Source: Terrimicrobiaceae bacterium
Lineage (GTDB): Bacteria; Verrucomicrobiota; Verrucomicrobiia; Chthoniobacterales; Terrimicrobiaceae
Reading direction: 5' to 3'
Length of the DNA stretch: 35,467 bases
NCBI GenBank assembly: GCA_023258235.1
Contig: JALQZP010000004.1
Span: forward strand, 1 to 35,467
Part shown: positions 28,168-35,467 of the stretch, in pieces
Layout: every line of letters starts with the position of its first letter
How positions within the stretch are numbered: the stretch's first letter is position 1
Notes under the pieces: model-generated
Database searches by the model: none
What the model was told of the DNA's origin: nothing
What the model saw: the letters and a program-made list of their open reading frames with translations, nothing else
Made by a program: the position numbers and the translations under genes

Positions 28168-29886
28168 ATGAAAAAGCCACCGACAGGCACTGCTGACCTC
28201 CCTGCCTCCATCCCCCAGCAAGGGCGTTCCATAGATATGCGCTGCGTGGCGCTTGCCGCTCTCGCCATCGCGCTGGGGCTCATTTATCTCTTCGTACAAT
28301 TTCGGGGATTTTCCATATCCGCCGCGATGGACCAGGCCCAAATCGCCCGCGAGATCGCCAAGGGCAACGGTTACACGACCCAATACATCCGACCGCTTGC
28401 GATCTGGCAACTCGAGCACGCCGGCAAGCCCATTCCCACACACCACTTTCCCGAATTCCTTCAAGTCCCGCTCCACCCTCTGGTCAATGCCTTTCCCCTC
28501 AAATTGGTGCAAGCCGACTGGAAACTTACACCATTGGACATCGTCTATATTGGCGACCGCATGATCGCGGGTGTCTCCATCCTCTTTTTCCTTTTGGCAG
28601 TAACCGTCTGGTATTTTGTGGGTGCGACGTTATTTGATAAAAAGACCGCTCTCATCGGTTGTGCCGCCCTCGTCCTGACGGACATGATGTGGCAGTTCAC
28701 GCTCTCAGGTCTTCCCCAGATGCTGATGCTTGCTCTTTTTGCATGCACGGCTTGGCTCACCTTGCGGGCCATGGAACGCCGCGATCTGGGAGCCTCGACT
28801 CTCGGCCACGTCTTCGCCTGCGCTCTCGTTTTCGGACTACTAACGCTGGCTCATGCAGCCGGATTCTGGATTTTTCTGGGTTGGTTGATTTTTGCGTCCT
28901 TTTATTTCCCCCGCAAAATCCTAAGCGCACTCGTTGCCTTGCTCGGATTTCTCATTGTCGTCGGGCCATGGCTCGCGCGCAATCATCACATTTGCGGCAA
29001 CCCCCTCGGCCTTGCCGGATACGAAATAATCATGCCCCCCGGTTCGGCTGAAACCGAATATATGCGAACTCTTGTTGGCCCGCCGATGTTTTCGGCCGCG
29101 GCGACTTTGAAGCGCTTCGGTACAGCCCTCAACCACCAAGCGGGACACCTTTTTGCCTTCCTTGGCATGAATGCAATGGCGCTGATGTTTTTTGCCTCGC
29201 TCCTGCACCGATTCAAGCTCTCCAACGCGGCTTCTTTTCGGCCAGCCATTCTCTTGATGTGGCTCAGCGCCCTACTTGGAATGGGCTTGTGGGGTGTCAC
29301 CGAAACCATCTCCCCTAATCAATTGCACGTTCTCTTTGTTCCCTTTTTCCTCTTTTACGGCCTGTCCTTCCTGATGGTTCTGTGGTCACGCCTTGAGGTG
29401 CACAGCCCAAAAATCAAATCCGCCTTCATCCGTCTACTCCTTCTCCTTTGCGCTCTGCCACTCATCGGCACATTGCTATCGCGCCCTGACCGCGCGATCC
29501 AATGGCCACCCTACGTTCCCCCATTTATTGCGGTATTGGGAATTTGGTTTGAGGAAAATGAGGCCATCTGCTCCGACATGCCTTGGGCAGTAGCCTGGTA
29601 TGCCCAGCGTCAATCGCTTCTCCTTCCCAAAACACTCAAGCAATTCAACCGGATCAGTGATTACCGCCTCCTTGGGAAATCGCTCAATGGACTTTACCTC
29701 TCTCCCCTCACCGGCAACCGCTCGCTTTTCTCGGAGGTCTACAAAGGGGCCTACACCGATTGGGTTTTTCTCATCATGCGGCCTCCGGATGTGGCTGGGT
29801 TTTCACTGCCCGTTTTCACGCCCCTTCCGATCGACGGCGAGTGCATTCTTTTCTCGGATCGCAACAGATGGTCGCGCCGGAATTGA
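28168..29886 (+). CDS. Polytopic membrane protein, probable GT-C fold glycosyltransferase
   Basis: About 10 hydrophobic segments. N-terminal MDQAQIAREIAKGNGYTTQYIRP resembles the acidic-loop region of PMT/ArnT-like enzymes. Confidence 0.6.
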   Translation: MKKPPTGTADLPASIPQQGRSIDMRCVALAALAIALGLIYLFVQFRGFSISAAMDQAQIAREIAKGNGYTTQYIRPLAIWQLEHAGKPIPTHHFPEFLQVPLHPLVNAFPLKLVQADWKLTPLDIVYIGDRMIAGVSILFFLLAVTVWYFVGATLFDKKTALIGCAALVLTDMMWQFTLSGLPQMLMLALFACTAWLTLRAMERRDLGASTLGHVFACALVFGLLTLAHAAGFWIFLGWLIFASFYFPRKILSALVALLGFLIVVGPWLARNHHICGNPLGLAGYEIIMPPGSAETEYMRTLVGPPMFSAAATLKRFGTALNHQAGHLFAFLGMNAMALMFFASLLHRFKLSNAASFRPAILLMWLSALLGMGLWGVTETISPNQLHVLFVPFFLFYGLSFLMVLWSRLEVHSPKIKSAFIRLLLLLCALPLIGTLLSRPDRAIQWPPYVPPFIAVLGIWFEENEAICSDMPWAVAWYAQRQSLLLPKTLKQFNRISDYRLLGKSLNGLYLSPLTGNRSLFSEVYKGAYTDWVFLIMRPPDVAGFSLPVFTPLPIDGECILFSDRNRWSRRN

Positions 29887-31013
29887 GCGCCCGCCCGCGC
29901 GGCGACTCTTGCCTTCGCCTCGGCGTGTGCTTTGATGGTTCCGTGGACGCGCTCGCATTGACAAAAGAGGACTGGGAAGCCCGCATGACCGCGCTGGGCC
30001 AACCCGCCTACCGCGCTGGGCAGGTACTCGATTGGATCTACAAGCGTCGTGTCCGGGACTGGGATGACATGTCGAATCTCCCGGCCCCGCTACGCGAGAC
30101 CCTCAAGCAGGAATTTCCCACTGCACGCCTGGAAAAGATCCGCGAGACTGGGTCCAAGGACACCACTCGCAAGTTTCTTTTCCGTCTCCCCGATGGACAG
30201 ATGATAGAGAGCGTCCTGATCCCGGCGTCCCCGGCCCTCTACGGAGAGGCCTCGGATCGCCGAACGATTTGCATTTCCAGCCAAGTCGGCTGTGCCTACG
30301 GGTGCAAATTCTGCGCCAGCGGCCTTGATGGATGGAAACGCAACCTCCATGCCGGCGAAATCGTTGATCAATTTCTCCAGGTCGAGGGCATTTCGGGCGA
30401 AAAGATCAACAACATCGTCTTCATGGGCATGGGTGAACCGATGGCGAATTACGACAATCTTCTTCGTGCCATCGGTATCCTCAATGCCCCCTGGGGCGTC
30501 GGCCTTGGCGCCCGTCACATGACAGTCTCCACATCCGGTCTCGTTCCCCAAATCCGCAAGCTCGCGGCTCAGCCTCTCCAAGTCCGCCTCGCTATTTCCT
30601 TCCATGGCGCCACTGATGAAGTCCGCAGCACAATCATGCCGGTGAACAAAAAATATCCCGTCGAGGAATTGGTATCCGCTTGCGAAGATTACGTACGCAT
30701 CAAAAAACAACGCATCACTTTCGAGTATATCCTCATCCGCGACGTGAACGACTCTCTCGACCAAGCCCGCCTTTTGGCCAAACAAGCCCGTCGCGTCGGA
30801 GCCAAAGTCAACCTGATTCCCTACAATGCCGTGGACGGTCTTCCCTGGATCCGACCAGAAGAGGATAGTCAGGACGCCTTCCTCGCAATCCTTCGACAAG
30901 CCGGCGCGGAAGCCACTCTCCGGCGCGAAAAAGGTCATGATATCGCTGCAGCCTGCGGGCAATTGCGACTCCAAGTCGAAAAATCCTTTGCAGAAAAACC
31001 CGTCTTGAATTAG
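29868..31013 (+). CDS. rlmN: 23S rRNA/tRNA adenosine-C2 methyltransferase RlmN (radical SAM)
   Basis: ICISSQVGCAYGCKFCASGLDGWKRNLHAGEIVDQ...NNIVFMGMGEPMANYDN...VSTSGLVPQIRKL. Start at 29868 or a later alternative. Confidence 0.95.
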   Translation: MVAPELSARPRGDSCLRLGVCFDGSVDALALTKEDWEARMTALGQPAYRAGQVLDWIYKRRVRDWDDMSNLPAPLRETLKQEFPTARLEKIRETGSKDTTRKFLFRLPDGQMIESVLIPASPALYGEASDRRTICISSQVGCAYGCKFCASGLDGWKRNLHAGEIVDQFLQVEGISGEKINNIVFMGMGEPMANYDNLLRAIGILNAPWGVGLGARHMTVSTSGLVPQIRKLAAQPLQVRLAISFHGATDEVRSTIMPVNKKYPVEELVSACEDYVRIKKQRITFEYILIRDVNDSLDQARLLAKQARRVGAKVNLIPYNAVDGLPWIRPEEDSQDAFLAILRQAGAEATLRREKGHDIAAACGQLRLQVEKSFAEKPVLN

Positions 31014-31024
31014 CGGTCTTAAGA

Positions 31025-31696
31025 ATGGCTGATAACAACGATTTTCCACCCGAAGAGATTTGGGACGAATACGTCTGGGAGCGCTTCCTCCAGCAGCAGG
31101 ATCGCAATACGGAAAAGTATTTTCAGTTACTCGAAAAATACATGGACGACCCGGACCGCGACGACATCATCGCCGAGGAAATGGGTTGGGATGTTTTTGC
31201 CACAGCCTATGACGATCAGGAGGACGTGCAGGATTTTTTGACCGAGGCCACAGAACTCCTCTCCGGCGAATCGGGAGAAGAGGAGGAGGAGGAGGATTAC
31301 GAAAGCGAGTTTGAAGAATTCACCCAATCGCCTGTTTACGAGGACACGCTCCGACTCCACCGATGGGTGAACACCCTTTTTGACAAGCGCGCGGATCTTC
31401 GCGAAAACCCCGAGGCCATTCGATTCGCCACACGATCCGCTGTATGCGGAGCCAAACTCGCTGCGGCCCTTTGTGGTACGGATCACTCCGAGATCGGAAT
31501 GACGATCGCCTACCTCAAGCGCGCCCTCAAATCCGCCAACGACTCCCTCGACGCCGCCCAAAAGTTGGCCGACACGGGCCAACTCGACCGCAGACGAGCC
31601 AACCACGCCCGTCGCCTCATTTTTAGAATCCGTGACCGCATCGTAGACTACATGCGCGAGTATCGACTCAAATGGCGTCAGCGTCACGATCGGTAA
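31025..31696 (+). CDS. Hypothetical acidic protein
   Basis: 223-aa ORF between rlmN and ffh with SGEEEEEEDYESEFEEF and a basic helical C-terminus. No family recognised. Confidence 0.7.
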   Translation: MADNNDFPPEEIWDEYVWERFLQQQDRNTEKYFQLLEKYMDDPDRDDIIAEEMGWDVFATAYDDQEDVQDFLTEATELLSGESGEEEEEEDYESEFEEFTQSPVYEDTLRLHRWVNTLFDKRADLRENPEAIRFATRSAVCGAKLAAALCGTDHSEIGMTIAYLKRALKSANDSLDAAQKLADTGQLDRRRANHARRLIFRIRDRIVDYMREYRLKWRQRHDR

Positions 31697-31783
31697 TTGG
31701 TGCAGAAAATTCCTTTTCGCAATCATCGCGAAACCACAAAAAACCCCTTTCCAACCGGGACGGGCGATTTAGATTAACCCCGC

Positions 31784-33106
31784 ATGTTTGCCCGACTCTC
31801 AGATAAACTTCAGGACGCCTTCAAAAACCTTCGCGGTCAGGGCAAAATCTCGGAAACCAATATCACCGACGCGCTCCGGGAGGTCCGCATGGCTCTTCTG
31901 GATGCCGATGTCCATTTTCAAGTAGCGAAAGATTTTATAGCGAAGGTCAAAGAAAAAGCCCTCGGCGAGCAGGTTCTCCGAAGCGTGACACCGGGCCAAC
32001 AAATCGTGAAAATTTTTCACGAGGAACTCTGCACTCTACTCGGCGGGGATAGCGCGCCGCTCGATCTCTCGAAGAATACCCGCATCCTCGTCGTGGGCTT
32101 GAATGGAGCGGGCAAAACAACGTCATCCGCGAAGCTGGCGCGACTCCTGAAATCCCAAGGCCGCTCACCGCTCCTGATTGCGAGCGATCTCCATCGCCCC
32201 GCCGCTATCGATCAACTCGCCGTCCTTGCCGATCAGATCGACGTTCCCGTTTTTCGGCCCCAAGACGGAGAGAGCGATATCCTTCGCTCCTCGAAACGCG
32301 CCTTGGAATGGTGCGAATCCACCGGCGGCAACGTGCAGATTTTCGATACGGCCGGACGCCAGGAAATCGACGGCCCGCTGATCGAGGAACTCAAGCAGCT
32401 CCGCGATTTTCTCCAACCACAGGAGGTGCTCCTCGTCTGCGATGCCGCCACCGGCCAACAAGCCGTGAGCGTGGCTGAGCGCTTCCATGCCGCCCTCGGA
32501 CTCACCGGACTCATCCTCACGAAACTGGATGGCGATGCCCGTGGCGGTGCCGCCCTATCCCTGCGATCGGTCACCGGCCGTCCGATCAAATTTGCGGGCA
32601 TTGGAGAAAAGATCGACCAGTTTGAAGTATTCCATCCCGACCGCCTTGCGGGACGCATCCTCGGAATGGGCGATGTCGTCAGCCTCGTCGAACGGGCCTC
32701 GGAGGCCATATCGGAAGACGAAGCCCGCCGCATGGAGGAAAAACTCCGCACCGCCACGTTCGACCTCACCGATTTTCTGCAGCAATTTAAAATGATTCGC
32801 CGGATGGGTCCCCTCGAAAATATTCTTGGCATGATCCCAGGAATGGATAAGATCAAAGATTCTTCGATTGACGAAAAGCAACTGAAACGGGTGGAGGCGA
32901 TTATTCTCTCCATGACTCCCGGCGAACGTGCAAAACCAGATATTCTGAATGCACGCCGACGCCAGCGGATCTCCCGAGGCAGTGGCGTAAGCGTCACCGA
33001 AGTCAACAACTTGATTCTGCGCTTCAACCAGATGCGTAAGATGATGAAAAATATGGGTGCCATGAAGAAACTCATGGCCAAAGCAGGCGCTGGATTCAAA
33101 TTCTAA
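31784..33106 (+). CDS. ffh: Signal recognition particle protein Ffh
   Basis: GLNGAGKTTSSAKLARLLK, FDTAGRQEIDGPLIEEL, TKLDGDARGGAALSLRSVTGRPIKFAGIGEKIDQFEVFHPDRLAGRILGMGDVVSLVE, and M-domain MIPGMDKIK. Confidence 0.98.
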   Translation: MFARLSDKLQDAFKNLRGQGKISETNITDALREVRMALLDADVHFQVAKDFIAKVKEKALGEQVLRSVTPGQQIVKIFHEELCTLLGGDSAPLDLSKNTRILVVGLNGAGKTTSSAKLARLLKSQGRSPLLIASDLHRPAAIDQLAVLADQIDVPVFRPQDGESDILRSSKRALEWCESTGGNVQIFDTAGRQEIDGPLIEELKQLRDFLQPQEVLLVCDAATGQQAVSVAERFHAALGLTGLILTKLDGDARGGAALSLRSVTGRPIKFAGIGEKIDQFEVFHPDRLAGRILGMGDVVSLVERASEAISEDEARRMEEKLRTATFDLTDFLQQFKMIRRMGPLENILGMIPGMDKIKDSSIDEKQLKRVEAIILSMTPGERAKPDILNARRRQRISRGSGVSVTEVNNLILRFNQMRKMMKNMGAMKKLMAKAGAGFKF

Positions 33107-33229
33107 GCGGAAACGGCTTCCCAAAACCGCATCCGCAATCGATCCGATTCCCTCACCCGCCACCTACAAATTAACCAACCAATCCAATTCAACAGACACC
33201 TTAAGCCCTAATCTTAAGAAGATATTACT

Positions 33230-33481
33230 ATGGCAGTAGCAATCCGACTCCGCCGCGAAGGCGCAAAAAATCACCCGTATTACACCATCGTTGTTGCCGA
33301 CCAACGCAGCCCACGTGACGGCAAATTCATCGAAATCATCGGCAAATACGACCCGAAAGTCGAAGGCGAGAACTTCAATATCAAGCTTGATCGCGCCGAA
33401 TATTGGATCTCCTGCGGCGCCCGCCCAAGCCAAACCGTTGGCAGCATCATCAATAAATCCCGCAAAAAACTGGCGGCCTAG
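33230..33481 (+). CDS. rpsP: 30S ribosomal protein S16
   Basis: MAVAIRLRREGAKNHPYYTIVVADQRSPRDGKFIEIIGKYDPK. Confidence 0.97.
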   Translation: MAVAIRLRREGAKNHPYYTIVVADQRSPRDGKFIEIIGKYDPKVEGENFNIKLDRAEYWISCGARPSQTVGSIINKSRKKLAA

Positions 33482-33495
33482 GCAGCCGAAGGGCC

Positions 33496-33729
33496 ATGGA
33501 GGAATTCCTACGCTACGTCATCACCTCCATCGTGGAGTTTCCCGATGAAGTCGTGATCCATAAGACGGAAATGCCGGATCGCATTTCCTTCCGCGTGGCC
33601 CTGCGTAGCTCCGATGCACCGAAGGTCATCGGAAAAGGCGGAAGCACGATTCGCGCGCTCCGCACCCTGCTCAACGCCTCCGCCAGCAAACGCAACATCC
33701 TCGCCACTCTCGACCTCATCGAACAATGA
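33496..33729 (+). CDS. KH-domain RNA-binding protein (KhpA-like)
   Basis: VIGKGGSTIRALRTLLNA KH motif, located immediately after rpsP. Confidence 0.9.
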   Translation: MEEFLRYVITSIVEFPDEVVIHKTEMPDRISFRVALRSSDAPKVIGKGGSTIRALRTLLNASASKRNILATLDLIEQ

Positions 33730-33929
33730 AACTCCAGATATCCGCCCTCCTTGCCGTCTTGGCCATCATCCCGTTTCAGACCAGCTGCGAACGCCATCCC
33801 GCCTCAGAGACCATTCCCGGTCACGCGGAAAAAGCAAAGGCCGCCGAAGCCCAAGCCAAAGAAAAAGCCACTCAAAAAGAGGCGACCGATCCCAACGCTC
33901 CGAGCTATTTTCCAGAAAAGAAAAACTGA
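33726..33929 (+). CDS. Small lipoprotein-like hypothetical protein
   Basis: 67 aa MKLQISALLAVLAIIPFQTSC + Lys/Ala/Glu-rich tail. Starts by ATGA overlap with the KH gene; the lipobox is imperfect. Confidence 0.6.
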   Translation: MKLQISALLAVLAIIPFQTSCERHPASETIPGHAEKAKAAEAQAKEKATQKEATDPNAPSYFPEKKN

Positions 33930-33939
33930 GTTTCTCGTC

Positions 33940-33980
33940 GCCCGCAGGTATAGCCACCCAGTCGCGGGTCTTTTTGTTTT
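33940..33980 (+). terminator. Intrinsic terminator after the ffh-rpsP-KH-lipoprotein run
   Basis: CCCGC (33941-33945) / GCGGG (33964-33968) stem followed by TCTTTTTGTTTT. Confidence 0.65.
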
Positions 33981-33985
33981 CTAAC

Positions 33986-34038
33986 CTCGGACCAGTTTGA
34001 AATTTTTCCAAGATTCCTTGGAAATAAACTTATCCGAG
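33986..34038 (+). promoter_or_regulatory. Nested hairpin in the rho leader
   Basis: Outer stem CTCGGA (33986-33991) / TCCGAG (34033-34038); inner 8-bp stem TTTCCAAG (34005-34012) / CTTGGAAA (34017-34024). Confidence 0.5.
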
Positions 34039-34086
34039 TTCGGTTGGCTTAAAATTCCCGCCACCGCTTAGATTTTTCGTTCTCCA

Positions 34087-35379
34087 ATGACGCCTTCGCC
34101 CACCACTCCCGAAGCCCCAGCCCCCCTCCTCATCAATGAGCTTCAAAAGCTCCCGCTCAGCGAAATTCTTCGCATGGCGGTGGAGAGCGGTCTACGACTT
34201 CGTCCCGACCTCACCAGACGGCAGCTCGTTCTCGACCAGATTCGCTACCAACTCTCCCGAGGCGGCACAGCAACTGGCACCGCTCTCTTGGAAAAAACCC
34301 CGGATGCCGGCGTCCTCCGTTGGACTGCCTACGACCTGCGCCCCGGAGCGGATGACGTTACCGTTCCCCATCAACTCATGCGAAAACATTCGCTGCAGCC
34401 CGGCGTCATGCTCACCTGCAAAGTTCGCCCGCCCCAAGGTCGCGAACAGGGACTCATGGCGGAGGAGATTTTATTCATCGAAGGCATTCCCGCTTCAGAA
34501 TGGAAACCCCCGCTGGAATTCGACAAGCTGACACCCCTCTTCCCCAACCGCCGCGTTTTCCTTGAAACACCATCCGAACCCGAGTTGGCCGCACGCGCAG
34601 TTGACCTCATTACTCCTATTGGAATGGGCCAACGCGGCCTCATTGCTGCCGCTCCTCGTGCGGGCAAGACCATCATGCTTCAGACACTGGCCCGCAGCAT
34701 TCGCAAAAATCATCCCAACGCCGCCCTCATCCTCCTCCTTGTGGACGAACGCCCGGAGGAAGTCACCGATATGCGACGGGCTTTGGACTGCGAAATATAT
34801 GCATCCACTTTTGACGAACCCGTAGCCCGCCACGTTCAAATCTGCGAGTCGGTCTCCAACCGTGCGCAGCGCCTTGTGGAACTCGGCCGCGACGTGATTA
34901 TCCTTCTTGATTCGATTACCCGCATGGCCCGGGCGTACAATAATCTCCAGTCGGGAAAAGGCCGCACAATGAGCGGAGGCGTCGATGCCAAATCCTTGGC
35001 CAAGCCCAGAAAATTCTTCGGCTCCGCCCGCAACACTGAAGAAGGTGGCAGTCTCACCATTCTTGGCACGGCGCTCATCGAGACCCACAGCCGCATGGAC
35101 GACCTCATTTTCGAGGAGTTCAAAGGCACTGGAAACATGGAACTCCACCTCGACCGATCCATTGCCGAGATGCGCATTTTTCCTGCGATCCAAATTGTCA
35201 AATCCGGCACCCGACGTGATGAATTGCTCCTCCACCCCGACGAGCACGAACGCGTGGCCCAACTCCGCCGCCAACTCTCCGAACTTCCCGCAGCGGAAGC
35301 CATGGAAATCCTCGTATCCAATCTTCAGCACACGAAGTCCAATGCCGAGTTGCTCCTCACCGGACTTCGAGGAGCCTAA
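34087..35379 (+). CDS. rho: Transcription termination factor Rho
   Basis: GQRGLIAAAPRAGKTIMLQTLARSIRKNHP...LLVDERPEEVTDM...VILLDSITRMARAYN...SGGVDAKSLAKPRKFFGSARN is canonical Rho. Confidence 0.98.
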   Translation: MTPSPTTPEAPAPLLINELQKLPLSEILRMAVESGLRLRPDLTRRQLVLDQIRYQLSRGGTATGTALLEKTPDAGVLRWTAYDLRPGADDVTVPHQLMRKHSLQPGVMLTCKVRPPQGREQGLMAEEILFIEGIPASEWKPPLEFDKLTPLFPNRRVFLETPSEPELAARAVDLITPIGMGQRGLIAAAPRAGKTIMLQTLARSIRKNHPNAALILLLVDERPEEVTDMRRALDCEIYASTFDEPVARHVQICESVSNRAQRLVELGRDVIILLDSITRMARAYNNLQSGKGRTMSGGVDAKSLAKPRKFFGSARNTEEGGSLTILGTALIETHSRMDDLIFEEFKGTGNMELHLDRSIAEMRIFPAIQIVKSGTRRDELLLHPDEHERVAQLRRQLSELPAAEAMEILVSNLQHTKSNAELLLTGLRGA

Positions 35380-35424
35380 AGTTTCACGTTTTTCGTTGCG
35401 ATATCGGTCTGCTTTGAAAATGCA

Positions 35425-35455
35425 AAAAAGAGGCTCTCCCATTTCTAGGAGAGCC
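35425..35455 (-). terminator. Intrinsic terminator, better oriented for the minus strand
   Basis: GGCTCTCC (35432-35439) / GGAGAGCC (35448-35455). Read on the minus strand the stem is followed by TCTTTTTTGCA; on the plus strand it is followed by a T-poor CCTATCATCATT. Confidence 0.65.
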
Positions 35456-35467
35456 CCTATCATCATT

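Noticed and set aside
31715-31733. TTTCGC-AATCATC-GCGAAA inverted repeat upstream of ffh as a terminator
   Set aside because: Short AT-rich arms and no T-tract on either strand in the right place. Could be chance.
33200-33218. Paired CTTAAG palindromes upstream of rpsP
   Set aside because: Six-base palindromes are common, and there is nothing else to support a function.
34495-35466. 323-aa minus-strand ORF
   Set aside because: Antisense to rho, which is unmistakable in the plus frame.

Overview
The window looks like a chromosomal backbone segment of a Verrucomicrobia-like bacterium. The taxon is inferred from the gene mix (DUF5069-like protein, exosortase, protein style) and is not proven. 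From left to right it holds: mutL (minus, runs off the left edge and is missing from the ORF track) divergent from an IscA/SufA-type carrier; a Pro/Thr-rich membrane-anchored protein of unknown function; a MidA-like methyltransferase; smpB and an rpoZ-like gene (minus); a transcription/translation block rplA-rplJ-rplL-rpoB-rpoC-rpsB-tsf; an ABC-F ATPase; a DUF5069-like protein; and a beta-CASP metallo-beta-lactamase protein. Next comes an exosortase/exopolysaccharide-type locus: a minus-strand run of MsbA-like ABC exporter, polyprenyl-phosphate sugar transferase, exosortase with an EpsI-like C-terminal region, and a TPR membrane protein, with a divergent sigma-54-type response regulator and a GT-C-like membrane protein. 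The right end has rlmN, an acidic unknown protein, ffh, rpsP, a KH-domain (KhpA-like) gene, a small lipoprotein-like gene and rho. The most interesting signals are: (i) near mirror-image divergent promoter candidates between rpoZ and rplA, with a perfect 12-bp palindrome in one spacer; (ii) three consecutive hairpins between rplJ and rplL, while the usual L10-leader position before rplJ is only 10 nt long; (iii) a 12-bp-stem hairpin between rplL and rpoB; (iv) a nested hairpin in the rho leader; (v) weak or absent Shine-Dalgarno sequences at nearly all starts; and (vi) the compact exosortase locus with no visible substrate. I saw no CRISPR array, tRNA, rRNA or transposon. Nothing was run computationally beyond reading the sequence and the supplied ORF track.
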